From Oceanobacillus sp. HTM 045 (GTDB lineage: Bacteria; Pseudomonadota; Alphaproteobacteria; Rhodobacterales; Rhodobacteraceae), in contig WNWL01000001.1 in the NCBI GenBank assembly GCA_009733745.1, positions 1,147,500-1,211,499 of the forward strand: a stretch of 64,000 nucleotides of DNA, given 5' to 3'. The notes under the pieces are model-generated. The model was not told the DNA's origin. It worked only from the letters and a program-made list of their open reading frames with translations, and made no database searches. The position numbers and the translations under genes were made by a program. Below are positions 1-8,888 of this stretch, piece by piece. Positions within the stretch are counted from its first letter, which is position 1. Each line of letters starts with the position of its first letter.

Positions 1-588
1 GAGAGCTACCTGCGCGACACCGGGAACGACAGCGTCGAGGCGCTGGTCGATTCCGCCGTCTCGCAGTGGCACCGGTTCAGCAAGGGCCAGGGCCAGGAGC
101 ATGTCGCGCCCTACTTCACCTTCGTCGGCGAGATGTGGCAGGAGCTGGGCCTCGATTTCGACGGGCGCGACCGCGAGCAGTTCTGGTCGGCCGCGGCGAT
201 CTCCTACTTCGTGAACCACGCGGGCACGGGCTACGCGGGCTTCAAGCGCGACATCCGCCACTCGACCTACATCAACGACGCGATCGTGAAGCGCGAGGCC
301 GGGGCGGACGCGCCGTTCTGGGGGTTCCGGCTCGACGAGCAGCAGCCCGAGGTCGGCGACATCGTCTGCCAGTGGCGCCAGAGCCGGATCACCTATGACG
401 ACGCGCGGGTGCGGGACAAGTTCGCCAGCCATACCGACGTGATCGTCGGCATCCACCACGGCGTCGCCGTGACGCTCGGCGGCAATGTCCGGCAATCGGT
501 CGCGACCAAGGAGTACCGGCTCGACAATGGCGGCTTCCTCGTGCCCGAGAACAATCTCTTCGCGCTGATGAAGAACCGCACGTCCTGA
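1..588 (+). CDS. DUF2272-like protein, 5' end cut by window
   Basis: The frame is open from base 1, so the true start lies outside the window. About 195 residues are visible. The segment WSAAAISYFVNHAGTG followed by HSTYIND and GDIVCQW matches what I remember of the DUF2272 family, whose members resemble CHAP/NlpC-type folds and often occur in exported or wall-associated proteins. No signal peptide can be judged because the N terminus is missing. The next gene starts 180 bases downstream after a stretch with CCCCGACCA-like direct repeats, so it is probably a separate unit. The family call is moderate; the function is unknown. Confidence 0.7.
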   Translation, partial: ESYLRDTGNDSVEALVDSAVSQWHRFSKGQGQEHVAPYFTFVGEMWQELGLDFDGRDREQFWSAAAISYFVNHAGTGYAGFKRDIRHSTYINDAIVKREAGADAPFWGFRLDEQQPEVGDIVCQWRQSRITYDDARVRDKFASHTDVIVGIHHGVAVTLGGNVRQSVATKEYRLDNGGFLVPENNLFALMKNRTS

Positions 589-768
589 GCGAACCGACAG
601 CGCGATCCGGCCGCCACGCCGCGACCACACCCCGACCACGCCCCGACCATCTCCCGGCGGGCGCGTGGCGGCCTGCACGGTTGCGCCCGCCCGCCGCCTC
701 CAATAAGCACTTTCCCGGCGCCGGCAGGTGGTGCCGACCCCGTCCGGCGGCGCGGAGACCGAAGCAGG

Positions 769-1449
769 ATGCCCAACCTGAAACACGTGGCCGAGTACTA
801 TGCCCGCCGGCTCACCGGCAAGCTGGGCCACCACCTGAACGCGCAGGAGGGGCGGCAGCGCATCTTCCGCGACGTGCTGGCGGCCTTCCCGGTCGACTAC
901 ATCTTCGAGGGCGGCACCAATCTCGGCGGCTCGACCGAGTATTTCGCCAGCCATTTCGAGGGCGAGATCCACACCGCCGAGCTGATGCAGCGGTTCCACA
1001 CCATCGCCTCCATGCGGCTGCGGCGCTTCCGGCAGGTGCACCGCCACCGGGGCAATTCGACCGAGGTGCTCTCGCGCGTGCTCGACGCGCAGGGCCGCGC
1101 CGCCTTCGGCTTCCACTATCTCGACGCGCACTGGTACGACTACCTGCCGATCCGCGACGAGCTGGCGCTGATCCGCGAGAAGTCCGACCGCCACGTCATC
1201 ATGATCGACGACTTCAGGGTCGAGGGCGACGCGGGCTACGGCTACGACGATTACGGGCCGGAGACCGGCGTGCTGGAGCTCGGCTACATCGCCGACCTGC
1301 TCGACCCGGAACTGCCGGTCTACTTCCCCGCCCTGCCCTCGGCGCAGGAGACCGGCTTCCGGCGCGGCTGCCTGCTGCTCTCCTTCGATGCCGCCATCTC
1401 CCGCGCGCTGGGCGAGCTGGCGACGCTGCGCGCCCACCGGCCGGGCTGA
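769..1449 (+). CDS. class I methyltransferase-like protein
   Basis: This 226-residue protein has YIFEGGTNLGGSTEYFA near residue 45. That is a plausible glycine-rich SAM-binding loop (E-x-G-x-x-x-G-x-S) of a class I methyltransferase-like fold. It is followed by an acidic strand (HTAELMQ) and by FHYLDAHWYDYLP and VIMIDDF, which look like the later core strands. Such proteins often sit in polysaccharide clusters, and this one precedes a second methyltransferase gene and a flippase. The substrate cannot be told. It could be a degenerate family member without catalysis. There is no signal peptide. Confidence 0.6.
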   Translation: MPNLKHVAEYYARRLTGKLGHHLNAQEGRQRIFRDVLAAFPVDYIFEGGTNLGGSTEYFASHFEGEIHTAELMQRFHTIASMRLRRFRQVHRHRGNSTEVLSRVLDAQGRAAFGFHYLDAHWYDYLPIRDELALIREKSDRHVIMIDDFRVEGDAGYGYDDYGPETGVLELGYIADLLDPELPVYFPALPSAQETGFRRGCLLLSFDAAISRALGELATLRAHRPG

Positions 1450-1458
1450 GGCGCGGCG

Positions 1459-2145
1459 GTGCTGCGGCGGCTGATCTCGGGCGGGCCCGGCCACCGGAGC
1501 CGGCTGCATGACGGCCTCGGTAACCGCGTCGGCGCGGGCAGGATGCTGCGCAACGCGCCCCGCGCGCTGGCCAGCGGCATCGGCCGCATCGCCTTCGGCC
1601 GCCGCCCGGTCGCACCCTGGATCTCCTACGACGCCCAGCGCGACATCGCCGCGCTGCTGACCCCCGCCTCGCGGGTGCTGGAATTCGGCTCCGGCATGTC
1701 CACCGTCTGGCTCGCCGCCCGCGCCGGCCGGGTGGTCTCGATCGAGGGCTTCCGGCCCTGGTTCGACAAGGTCTCCGCCCTGCTCGCCGAGAAACGCCTC
1801 GGCAACGTCACCTACCATTTCGCGGACGGCGACGCGGCCTACGCGCAGCCGCCGGAGGCGGAATGTGCCACGCCCTTCGACTTCATCCTCGTGGACGGCA
1901 ACTGCCGCGACCTCTGCGTCGAGCGCGCCCTGCCGCTGCTCGCGCCCGGCGGCGCGCTCTTCCTCGACAATTCCGACCGGCACGCGCCCGAGCCCGGCAA
2001 CCGCGAGGGCGACATGCCCCGCGCCCGCGCCCTCCTCGCCGCCGACGCGGAGGCGACCGGCGCGACGATCACCGCCTATACCGACTTCGTGCCGACCCTC
2101 TTCTTCGTCACGCAGGGCCTGCTCCTGCGCCGGCCGGCGCGGTGA
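1459..2145 (+). CDS. class I SAM-dependent methyltransferase
   Basis: The 228-residue product carries VLEFGSGMSTVWLA (motif I, residues about 72-85), VVSIEGF (motif II acidic position) and FDFILVDG (motif IV-like). This is a typical class I fold that often acts on sugars or lipids in surface-glycan clusters. The start used is GTG at 1459, nine bases after the previous stop. An in-frame ATG at 1543 is an alternative, because the first 28 residues are low-complexity. The stop overlaps the GTG start of the flippase gene (GTGA), so the two are translationally coupled. The methyl acceptor is unknown. Confidence 0.75.
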   Translation: MLRRLISGGPGHRSRLHDGLGNRVGAGRMLRNAPRALASGIGRIAFGRRPVAPWISYDAQRDIAALLTPASRVLEFGSGMSTVWLAARAGRVVSIEGFRPWFDKVSALLAEKRLGNVTYHFADGDAAYAQPPEAECATPFDFILVDGNCRDLCVERALPLLAPGGALFLDNSDRHAPEPGNREGDMPRARALLAADAEATGATITAYTDFVPTLFFVTQGLLLRRPAR

Positions 2146-3425
2146 GCGGCGTGGCGGGCAACCTTCGCCGGTCGCTGCAGGGCCGCCTCGCCGGCGACGC
2201 CGCGCTCCGCCCTGTGATGACGATGGGCGCGAGCTCGGTCGCGGTCTCCGCCATCAACCTCGCGGTCGGCGCCATCACCGCCCGCGCGCTGGGCGTGGAC
2301 GGGCGCGGAGACCTGCTGATCCTGACGCTCTACGCCATCTCCGGCTCCAACCTGCTGCTGATCGGCCTCGACGTGGTGCTGCCCCAGCTGGTCAGCCGCC
2401 ACGGGATGCGCCGCACCAACGCGCTGGCCTGGACCTTCGCTGCCGCCTTCGCGGCGACCGCCATCGCGCTCGGCGTCTTCCTCGCGGCGGATGCGCTGGC
2501 CGACGCCAACGCGCTCGACGTGATCGGCACGCATCTCGGGCTCTTCGCGCTGTTCTTCGCCGCCAGCCACCTCTCCATCGTCTACCAGGGCGTGATCGTG
2601 GCGGAGGGGCGCTACGGGCTCTACGCCCTGCTGCGCACCGCCATGCCGGTAATCGTGCTGGCCGGGGCCGCGCTCGCATGGGCCGCCGGTGCGGGGCTCT
2701 GGCAGGTCTTCCTCGCCTATGTCGCGGGTAGCTTCGTCTACGTCCTCTCCGCCGGGCGGGAGATGCTCGCCGGAGAACCCTACGACCGCGCCTACCGGGC
2801 CGATCCGGCGCTGATGCGCCGCTACGGCGGCGCCGCCATCGGTCTGCATCTCGCCCGGGTGCTGGAGGTCAACTGCATCGCCTTCGTCGTCACGCTCTTC
2901 GGCGATTCCGCCGAGGGCGGGCTCTACGCCGTGGCGATGGTCGGCGCCAGCGTGGTGGTGCTCGTCTCCGAGGCGCTGTCGCGCTACGCCTTCGGCGCCT
3001 CACTGGCGACGAAGGTCCAGACGGCGGCCGAGTTCCGCGCCTGGTTCGCACGGATGCGGCGCATGTCCGTCCGGCTGATCCTCCTCTCCGTCGCCGCCGC
3101 GGGGCCGCTGGTCTGGCTGCTGATCCCCTATGTCTACGGCGCCGACTTCGCGCCTGCCCGCGTCGTGGTGATCCCGCTGATGCTGGCGGCGATGACCGGC
3201 GCGATCGCCAATGTCTACGCCGAGATCGCCAAGGGCCAGGGCCTCGCCCGCATCGCCATCGCGCCCAAGCTCGCCGCCGCCGCCATCGTCTTCGCCACGG
3301 CGGTCGTCCCGATCCCCGATCTCGACCTGCTCACCCGGCTCTGCATCGCCTTCATCGCCGCGCAGGCGGTCCAGCTCCTGCTCCTCCACCGCGCCCTCTC
3401 CCGCCGCTTCGCGGAGGCGGCATGA
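2142..3425 (+). CDS. polysaccharide flippase (Wzx/MOP-like membrane protein)
   Basis: This 427-residue, strongly hydrophobic protein has about 12 predicted membrane segments, beginning with a helix near SSVAVSAINLAVGAITARAL. Length and pattern fit the MOP superfamily flippases that move lipid-linked oligosaccharide repeat units across the inner membrane. The GTG start at 2142 was chosen because it overlaps the upstream stop (GTGA) and the hydrophobic domain begins soon after; GTG at 2151 is a second choice. The end overlaps the acetyltransferase start by four bases. Neighbouring glycosyltransferases support a role in exopolysaccharide or O-antigen export. Confidence 0.8.
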   Translation: MSGVAGNLRRSLQGRLAGDAALRPVMTMGASSVAVSAINLAVGAITARALGVDGRGDLLILTLYAISGSNLLLIGLDVVLPQLVSRHGMRRTNALAWTFAAAFAATAIALGVFLAADALADANALDVIGTHLGLFALFFAASHLSIVYQGVIVAEGRYGLYALLRTAMPVIVLAGAALAWAAGAGLWQVFLAYVAGSFVYVLSAGREMLAGEPYDRAYRADPALMRRYGGAAIGLHLARVLEVNCIAFVVTLFGDSAEGGLYAVAMVGASVVVLVSEALSRYAFGASLATKVQTAAEFRAWFARMRRMSVRLILLSVAAAGPLVWLLIPYVYGADFAPARVVVIPLMLAAMTGAIANVYAEIAKGQGLARIAIAPKLAAAAIVFATAVVPIPDLDLLTRLCIAFIAAQAVQLLLLHRALSRRFAEAA

Positions 3426-3994
3426 CCGCGCGGCGCGATCCCCTTCAGGCGCTCCGCACGCTCCGCGCCCGCTGGCGGGCGTTCTGGTTCCGCCTCGTGG
3501 TGCGTGCGCTCGCCCGCGAGGCCGCCATCGGCCCCGACCTGCGGCTCTACGGCAGCGTCGTCCTCACCCATGTGCGCGGCGCGAAGCTGCGTATCGGCCG
3601 CCATGTCATGCTCGGCCAGGGCTGGCTCTCGGTCCTGCCCGGGGCGGAGCTGGAGATCGGCGACAAGGTCAGCCTCAACCAGTGCTTCACGCTGCTCTGC
3701 GCCACGAAGGTTCGCATCGGCAGCGACACGCGGATCGGCGAGCTGGTCTCGATCCGCGACCAGGACCATCGCTTCGACGACCCGGACAGCCTGATCCACG
3801 AGCAGGGCTTCGCCTCCGCGCCCATCGAGATCGGCGCCAACTGCTGGATCGGCCGCGGCGCGGCGATCCTGCGCGGGGTGACCATCGGCGACGGCGCGGT
3901 GATCGGCGCGAACGCCGTGGTGACGAAGGACGTGCCCGCCAGCGAGGTCTGGGGCGGCGTCCCGGCACGGCGCATCCGGGCGCGGGAGGGGTGA
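3422..3994 (+). CDS. hexapeptide-repeat O-acetyltransferase
   Basis: The 190-residue product has left-handed beta-helix hexapeptide repeats: LRIGRHVML and LEIGDKVSL in the middle, then IEIGANCWIGRGAAIL and VTIGDGAVIGANAVV near the end. The ending ASEVWGGVPARRI is the classical C-terminal signature (GxPA) of WbbJ/CysE-type acyltransferases. RDQDHRFDDP contains the probable catalytic His. It likely O-acetylates a sugar of the polymer made by the surrounding cluster. ATG overlaps the flippase stop, and its own TGA overlaps the next ATG, so 2142-4917 reads as one coupled unit. Confidence 0.85.
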   Translation: MTARRDPLQALRTLRARWRAFWFRLVVRALAREAAIGPDLRLYGSVVLTHVRGAKLRIGRHVMLGQGWLSVLPGAELEIGDKVSLNQCFTLLCATKVRIGSDTRIGELVSIRDQDHRFDDPDSLIHEQGFASAPIEIGANCWIGRGAAILRGVTIGDGAVIGANAVVTKDVPASEVWGGVPARRIRAREG

Positions 3995-4917
3995 TGCCCG
4001 ACCTGCAGGTGCTCTCCTGGACGCATGACCGCAACGACGCGGGCCCCGGCGGCCCGCGCGGCTGGGGCGACACGCTGGCCCGCATCGCCGCGCGCCTCGG
4101 CGGGCGGGTGCGCTGGCGGCCCGAAGGCAGCCCCGCCCGCGGCGCGGCGATCCTCGCCTGGCACCCGGAGCCGAAGGCGCTCGCCGCCGCGCTCCTGACC
4201 CGGCGGCTGACCTATCTCTGCTGGGGCCTCGCCGAGCGCCCCGCCAATGCCGCCGCGCGCTCCCGCCGGCTGATGCTGCGCCTGATCGTGCGCAACGCCC
4301 GCCGCGTGGTCTGCAACGACGCCGTCACCCGTGACCGCCTCTCCCGCGCCTTCGGCGTGACGGCCGCGGCCCTGCCCCACTCGGTCGACACCGACTGGTT
4401 CGCCGGGGGCGACGCCCCCGCCCGGCCGGAGGTGCTGGTGCCCGGCTCCAACGATCGGGACGAGACGCTGGTGCGCGAGCTGGCGCTGGGCGGCATCCCC
4501 GTGATCCGCGTCACGCAGGAGCCCAAGGTCGCCGCCTGGCACGCCGCGAACCCCGCGCCGGGGCTGACGGTGATGACCGACATCCCCTTCCCCGAGCTCC
4601 GCGCGCTCTACAAGGGCTGCCGCGCCGTGTTGCTGCCGCTCCGCGAGACCGACCACGCCGCCGGGCAGACCGCGGCGCTGGAGGCCATCGCCGCCGGGCC
4701 GCGTGGCGGGCTGCTGATCTCGGAAGGGTTCACCAGCACCATCGTCGGCACCTATGGCGGCGTCACCGTCATGCAAGCCGGCGCCACCGCGGGTGACTGG
4801 GCCGCGCGTATCGCCGCGCTCCCCGAGACACCCCTGCCCCGCGCGCCGGAGATCGACCGCCACGCGCCGGACGCGGTGGCCGACGCCTTCGCCGCCCTGA
4901 TGCGCGACGGGGGCTGA
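3994..4917 (+). CDS. glycosyltransferase, GT-B/GT4-like
   Basis: This 307-residue protein appears to be a compact GT-B glycosyltransferase. It has an N-terminal part with WHPEP and VVCNDAVTRDRLSRAFG (typical acceptor-domain helix), then PHSVDTDWF, which resembles the domain-linking segment of GT4 enzymes. A donor domain ends in LYKGCRAVLLPLRETDHAAG and LEAIAAG. The family E-x7-E signature is altered, so donor and acceptor cannot be predicted. ATG at 3994 overlaps the previous TGA. The gene ends three bases before the next ATG, in the same operon as the flippase and two more glycosyltransferases. Confidence 0.75.
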   Translation: MPDLQVLSWTHDRNDAGPGGPRGWGDTLARIAARLGGRVRWRPEGSPARGAAILAWHPEPKALAAALLTRRLTYLCWGLAERPANAAARSRRLMLRLIVRNARRVVCNDAVTRDRLSRAFGVTAAALPHSVDTDWFAGGDAPARPEVLVPGSNDRDETLVRELALGGIPVIRVTQEPKVAAWHAANPAPGLTVMTDIPFPELRALYKGCRAVLLPLRETDHAAGQTAALEAIAAGPRGGLLISEGFTSTIVGTYGGVTVMQAGATAGDWAARIAALPETPLPRAPEIDRHAPDAVADAFAALMRDGG

Positions 4918-4920
4918 GCG

Positions 4921-6000
4921 ATGCGCGCCACCTTCCTCTGGAGCAACCCGACCGGCTATCTCGCCGCCTCGCTCCTCGAACTCGCCACCGCGAAAGGCTG
5001 GGAGATCCGCCTCGTCTCCCGCATGGCCGACCCGGCGTCGACGGCGCTCTACACCCGCCTCGACGCCGCGACCGACTGGCAGCGCCTCGACGACTCGGCC
5101 TATGCCGACCCCGCGCACATACGCGCTCTCGTCGAGAGCCACGACGCCGACGCGGTCGTCTTCCCCGGCTGGTTCCACAAGCCCTACACCGCGCTCGCCA
5201 GCGACGCGCTCACCGGGGGCCGCGGCCGCGTGATGGCGATGGACACGCCCTGGCGCGGCACCTGGCGCCAGCGCCTCGCCCGCTACCGCCTCCGCGCCTA
5301 TCTCGCGCGGATGCACCAGGTGGTCTGCGCCGGGGCGCGCACCGTCACCTATGCCCGCGCGCTCGGCATCCCGCCCGCAAGCATCCGCACCTATCTCTAC
5401 GGCTACGACGCGCGCGGCTTCGGCGCGCTGGAGCGCCACCCGCAGCGCCGCTTCCTCTATGTCGGCCGCTACGCGCCGGAAAAGGGCCTGCCGACACTGG
5501 CGGAAGCCTACCGCCAGTACCGCGCCGCCGTCTCCGATCCGTGGGAACTCCATCTCTGCGGCCGCGGCCCGGCCGATGGCGGGCTTCTCGGCAGCCCCGG
5601 CGTCACCGATCACGGCTTCGTCGCGCCGGACGACCTGCCCGCCATCCTCGCCGCCTCCGGCGCCTTCGTCTTCCCCAGCCTGTACGAGCCCTTCGGCTTG
5701 GCGCTGGTGGAGGCCTGCGGCGCGGGCCTGCCGGTGATCGTCTCCGAAGAGGTCGGCGCGGCGGTGGAATGCGTGCGCGACCATGTCAACGGCCACATCT
5801 TCCCCGCCGGCGACGCGGCGGCGCTGGCCGACCGTATGCGCCGCATCCACGAGGCCGGCCCCGACCGCCTCGCGGAGATGGGCGCGAGCGGCATTGCACT
5901 GGCCGAGCCCTTCGCGGAGCGCCACTGGGCCACCCGCTGGGACGACATCCTGCGCACCGCCGCCCGCATGGCCGGGCGCGGCGACCTGAACCATGCGTGA
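4921..6000 (+). CDS. glycosyltransferase family 4
   Basis: This 359-residue GT-B enzyme shows FLYVGRYAPEKGLPTLAEAY at the start of the donor domain. The catalytic-region signature FPSLYEPFGLALVEACGAG contains the E-x7-E pattern of retaining GT4 enzymes. It follows the preceding glycosyltransferase by three bases and overlaps the GT2 gene by eight bases. It acts in the cytoplasm on a lipid-linked glycan. Sugar specificity is not visible. The family call is confident. Confidence 0.88.
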   Translation: MRATFLWSNPTGYLAASLLELATAKGWEIRLVSRMADPASTALYTRLDAATDWQRLDDSAYADPAHIRALVESHDADAVVFPGWFHKPYTALASDALTGGRGRVMAMDTPWRGTWRQRLARYRLRAYLARMHQVVCAGARTVTYARALGIPPASIRTYLYGYDARGFGALERHPQRRFLYVGRYAPEKGLPTLAEAYRQYRAAVSDPWELHLCGRGPADGGLLGSPGVTDHGFVAPDDLPAILAASGAFVFPSLYEPFGLALVEACGAGLPVIVSEEVGAAVECVRDHVNGHIFPAGDAAALADRMRRIHEAGPDRLAEMGASGIALAEPFAERHWATRWDDILRTAARMAGRGDLNHA

Positions 6001-6766
6001 GGGCCCCATGCTCGACCGGATCACCCCCCTCATCCTCACCCTCGACGAGGAGGACAACATCGCCCGCACCCTCGCGCCGCTGGCCTGGGCGCGCGAGATC
6101 CTGGTGATCGATTCCGGCTCCACCGACCGCACGCTGGAAATCCTCGCGGGCTACGACAACGTCCGCGTCCTGACCCGGAAGTTCGACAGCCACGCGGCGC
6201 AATGGAACTACGGCCTCGACAACGTGGAGAGCGACTGGGTGCTGAGCCTCGACGCCGATTACGAGCTCTCCGAAGAACTGGTGGCGGAACTCGCCAAGCT
6301 CGACGGCGCCGCGCCGGGCTACGAGACCCGCTTCACCTACCGCGTGTTCGGCCGCAGCCTCCGCGCCACGCTCTACCCGCCGCGCGTCACCCTGTACCGC
6401 CGCGACCGGGCGCGCTACTACGACGAGGGCCACACCCAGCGCCTCAGGCTCGACGGCGCGGCGGTGCCGCTCAAGGGCCGGATCTACCACGACGACCGCA
6501 AGCCGATCGGCCGCTGGTTCCGCAGCCAGGTCAACTACGTCCGCCGCGAGGCCGACTACCTGCTCGCGACCCGGCCCGGCGAGCGCCGCCTGCTGGAGAA
6601 GCTGCGCCTGAAAATGTGGATCACGCCCTTCATCATGGCGCCCTACATCCTCATCTGGCGCGGCTGCATCCTCGACGGGCGTGCGGGGCTCTACTACGCC
6701 TTCCAGCGCACCGTGGCCGAACTGATGCTCTCGGTCGAACTGATGGACCGGCGGCTGCGGGGCTGA
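5993..6766 (+). CDS. glycosyltransferase family 2 (WaaE/KdtX-like)
   Basis: The 257-residue product has DEEDNIARTLAPL at the N terminus, VIDSGSTDRTLEIL (nucleotide-binding acidic strand) and the D-x-D-like metal site SLDADYELSEEL. The layout resembles the WaaE/KdtX group of GT2 enzymes that add glucose to lipopolysaccharide core. Two starts are possible, ATG at 5993 (overlapping the previous gene) and an in-frame ATG at 6008. The C terminus carries one hydrophobic stretch (PFIMAPYILIWRG) that may associate with the membrane. It is the last gene of the 769-6766 group. Confidence 0.85.
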   Translation: MREGPMLDRITPLILTLDEEDNIARTLAPLAWAREILVIDSGSTDRTLEILAGYDNVRVLTRKFDSHAAQWNYGLDNVESDWVLSLDADYELSEELVAELAKLDGAAPGYETRFTYRVFGRSLRATLYPPRVTLYRRDRARYYDEGHTQRLRLDGAAVPLKGRIYHDDRKPIGRWFRSQVNYVRREADYLLATRPGERRLLEKLRLKMWITPFIMAPYILIWRGCILDGRAGLYYAFQRTVAELMLSVELMDRRLRG

Positions 6767-6901
6767 ACCTGCCTCCCCGATAATGCCCCGCTCCCGCCGC
6801 CGGCGCTCCACCGCTCCGCCACGCGGGCACCACGGCGGGATGGTTCTTCCAGGGCCGGGCGCGCATCCCCGCGCGGCCCGCTCCAGTCACAGGGAAATCC
6901 G

Positions 6902-7735
6902 ATGAGAACGTCACCGGGACAGATGGCCAGGCTCCTCCTCTTCGCCCTCGCGCTCCTCGCCGTCACCGCCCTGCCCGCCCGCGCGGCGGTGGTCTGCACC
7001 CTGCTGGCCGATGCCGCCACCGGCGCGGTGCTGCTGGAGGAAGGCGACTGCGACCGTCCCGTCACGCCGGCCTCCACCTTCAAGGTGCCGCTGGCGGTGA
7101 TCGGCTTCGAGACCGGCCTGCTGGAAGGCCCGCACGCCCCGGTCCACCCCTACCGGCCGGGCGATCCCGACTGGGGCGGCGAGGCGTGGACGCAGGACAC
7201 CGATCCCGCCCGCTGGATGCGCCATTCCGTGCTCTGGTACTCGTGGCACATCACCGCCCCGCTCGGCGCGGAGGCGCTCTCCCGCCACGCCGCCGCGCTC
7301 GGCTTCGGCAATGCCGACTTCACCGGCGATCCGGGCTTCGGCAACGGGCTGGAGCGGGCATGGATCAGCTCCTCCCTGCTGATCACGCCGCGCGAGCAGG
7401 CCGCGTTCCTGCGCGGGCTGGCCAACGGCACCCTGCCGGTATCGGCCCGGTCGATGGATTTGACCCGCGCGCTCCTGCCGGTGTTCGAGGCCGGCGGCTG
7501 GCAGGTTGCCGGCAAGACCGGCGGCGCCTACCCGCGCCGCGCCGACCGCAGCTTCGACCGCTCCCGCGGGATCGGCTGGTTCGTCGGCTGGGCGGAGCGG
7601 GACGGACGCAGGGTGATCATCGTCCGCCTCACGCAGGACGAGGCGCGGACACAAGGCTCCCCCGGCATCCGCGCCCGCGACGCGCTCCTGGCCGAATGGC
7701 CCGCCCTGGTCGGGCGCATCGGCATGGCGGACTGA
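6902..7735 (+). CDS. class D (OXA-type) beta-lactamase
   Basis: A signal peptide (residues about 1-28, ending near LPARA) precedes a serine beta-lactamase domain. All class D landmarks are visible in order: ASTFK (active-site S-x-x-K), WTQDTDPARWMRHSVLWYS (the WxxD and S-x-V region, here S-V-L), GFGN in place of the usual YGN, KTGGAYP (KTG box) and GIGWFVGW. It should act in the periplasm and hydrolyse beta-lactams. The total of 277 residues is normal for the class. It stands alone between the polysaccharide operon and the YHYH gene with no mobile-element sequence beside it, so it looks like a resident chromosomal gene. Confidence 0.88.
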   Translation: MRTSPGQMARLLLFALALLAVTALPARAAVVCTLLADAATGAVLLEEGDCDRPVTPASTFKVPLAVIGFETGLLEGPHAPVHPYRPGDPDWGGEAWTQDTDPARWMRHSVLWYSWHITAPLGAEALSRHAAALGFGNADFTGDPGFGNGLERAWISSSLLITPREQAAFLRGLANGTLPVSARSMDLTRALLPVFEAGGWQVAGKTGGAYPRRADRSFDRSRGIGWFVGWAERDGRRVIIVRLTQDEARTQGSPGIRARDALLAEWPALVGRIGMAD

Positions 7736-7765
7736 CCGCGGCGGCGAGTCCCGGAGCCGTCCCGG

Positions 7766-8797
7766 TCAGGGCCGGGGCGGCCGCTTCGACGCGTCGCAGG
7801 CACGGCCGCCCTCCAGCTCGACACAGCCCGCCTCGGCCTTCAGGCAGCCGAGGATCGCGTTCGAACCCGCAGCCCCCGCGTGGTAGTGATAGCCGAGCCC
7901 CTCGCCCGCATGGCCGTTGCAGGCGTCGAGCCCCTTCGGCTCGGTCCCGTCGGCCAGCAGGTGCGGGAAGATCCCGTAGCCGTCCATCGCGATGCCGATC
8001 TGGCGGCCATGCGCGGAAGCTTCCGCGCCACCCGCATCCTCACCGCCCGTCGCCAGGGCGCCGTCGAGACAGTCGGTGACAGCGTGGTAATGGTAGCCGA
8101 CATGCGGGTTCACATGCCCGCCGCAATCGTCGAACGGTGCGATCGTGTGCGCGCCGAGGATCGCGTCCACCGGCGCCGGCCCGTCGAGGCGCACGCCGTT
8201 ATGGGCCACGCCCGAGCCGGAATGCCGCGTGTCCTGCACGCGGGCGGCCACAACCGGCTCCAGCGGGATCGTGTAGGTCACGGCGAGGCCGTCGGGCATG
8301 TATTCCGGCAGGCACTCGACGCAGTAGTTGTTGTATTCCTCCGCCACGTCGGGCCGCGCCGCGGCCTGGCAGGCCTCCAGCGTACCGGTGAAGCGGATCG
8401 CGCCGGTCTCCGGGTCGAAGAGCTGCCATTCGGTGTCGCCGTAGAACTCTGCCAGCTTCTCGATGAAGGCGCCGTCCACGTCGTAGACCTCGCCCCCCTC
8501 CAGCCAGATGCCGCCCTGCTCCGCCCCGTCGGAGATGTTCTGCGGGCACCACGGACCGGGGGTGTAATCCTGCGGCGTCGGCGTCACGGTGATCTGGAAG
8601 CAGGTCGTCCCGGTACCGCCCGACAGGGTGCAATCGACCAGCTCGGGTCCCGAGACGACATTGGCCTCCGCGAAGAAGGCGGCGATGCGGTCGAGCCGGG
8701 TCTCGTGAGCCTGCGCGGCGGCCGGCGCAAGCGCCAGGATCGCCACGGTTGCAGCGCTCGCGGCGGGGCGCGCGGCGGCGGGAAGGATACGGGGCAT
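7766..8797 (-). CDS. YHYH domain-containing exported protein
   Basis: A 343-residue exported protein with an N-terminal signal sequence ending near PAAAQAHE. Two copies of the eponymous YHYH tetrad are present, HVGYHYHAVTD and GLGYHYHAGA, as in the YHYH family of secreted proteins of unknown function. Many Cys residues are spread through the chain, suggesting disulfides in the periplasm. A good ribosome site (AAGGAG) lies upstream of the ATG at 8797. It is divergent from a MarR-family gene with two perfect inverted repeats between them, so MarR control is likely. Confidence 0.82.
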   Translation of the reverse strand: MPRILPAAARPAASAATVAILALAPAAAQAHETRLDRIAAFFAEANVVSGPELVDCTLSGGTGTTCFQITVTPTPQDYTPGPWCPQNISDGAEQGGIWLEGGEVYDVDGAFIEKLAEFYGDTEWQLFDPETGAIRFTGTLEACQAAARPDVAEEYNNYCVECLPEYMPDGLAVTYTIPLEPVVAARVQDTRHSGSGVAHNGVRLDGPAPVDAILGAHTIAPFDDCGGHVNPHVGYHYHAVTDCLDGALATGGEDAGGAEASAHGRQIGIAMDGYGIFPHLLADGTEPKGLDACNGHAGEGLGYHYHAGAAGSNAILGCLKAEAGCVELEGGRACDASKRPPRP

Positions 8798-8834
8798 CGG
8801 CGGGGCTCCTTCGGTCCGGGTCCGTTTTCTCGCT

Positions 8835-8880
8835 CACCTGCGGTGGCAGGTGTGGATTCGAATTAGTTAGCCTGCTAACT
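8835..8880. promoter_or_regulatory. two perfect inverted repeats in the YHYH/marR divergent promoter
   Basis: Palindrome 1 is CACCTGC-ggtg-GCAGGTG (8835-8852). Palindrome 2 is AGTTAGC-ct-GCTAACT (8865-8880), ending eight bases before the marR-family start codon. MarR proteins bind short palindromes of this size between divergent genes. Palindrome 2 is the better operator candidate for autorepression, and palindrome 1 could serve the YHYH side. Binding is inferred only from position and symmetry. Confidence 0.6.
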
Positions 8881-8888
8881 GTTTTGCC

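Noticed and set aside
3547..6132. Very long antisense frame opposite the glycosyltransferase genes (also others at 10014-12683, 21325-24042)
   Set aside because: These are by-products of high GC content. The opposite strand carries recognisable families with correct motifs, while the antisense products are Arg/Gly-rich with no motif.
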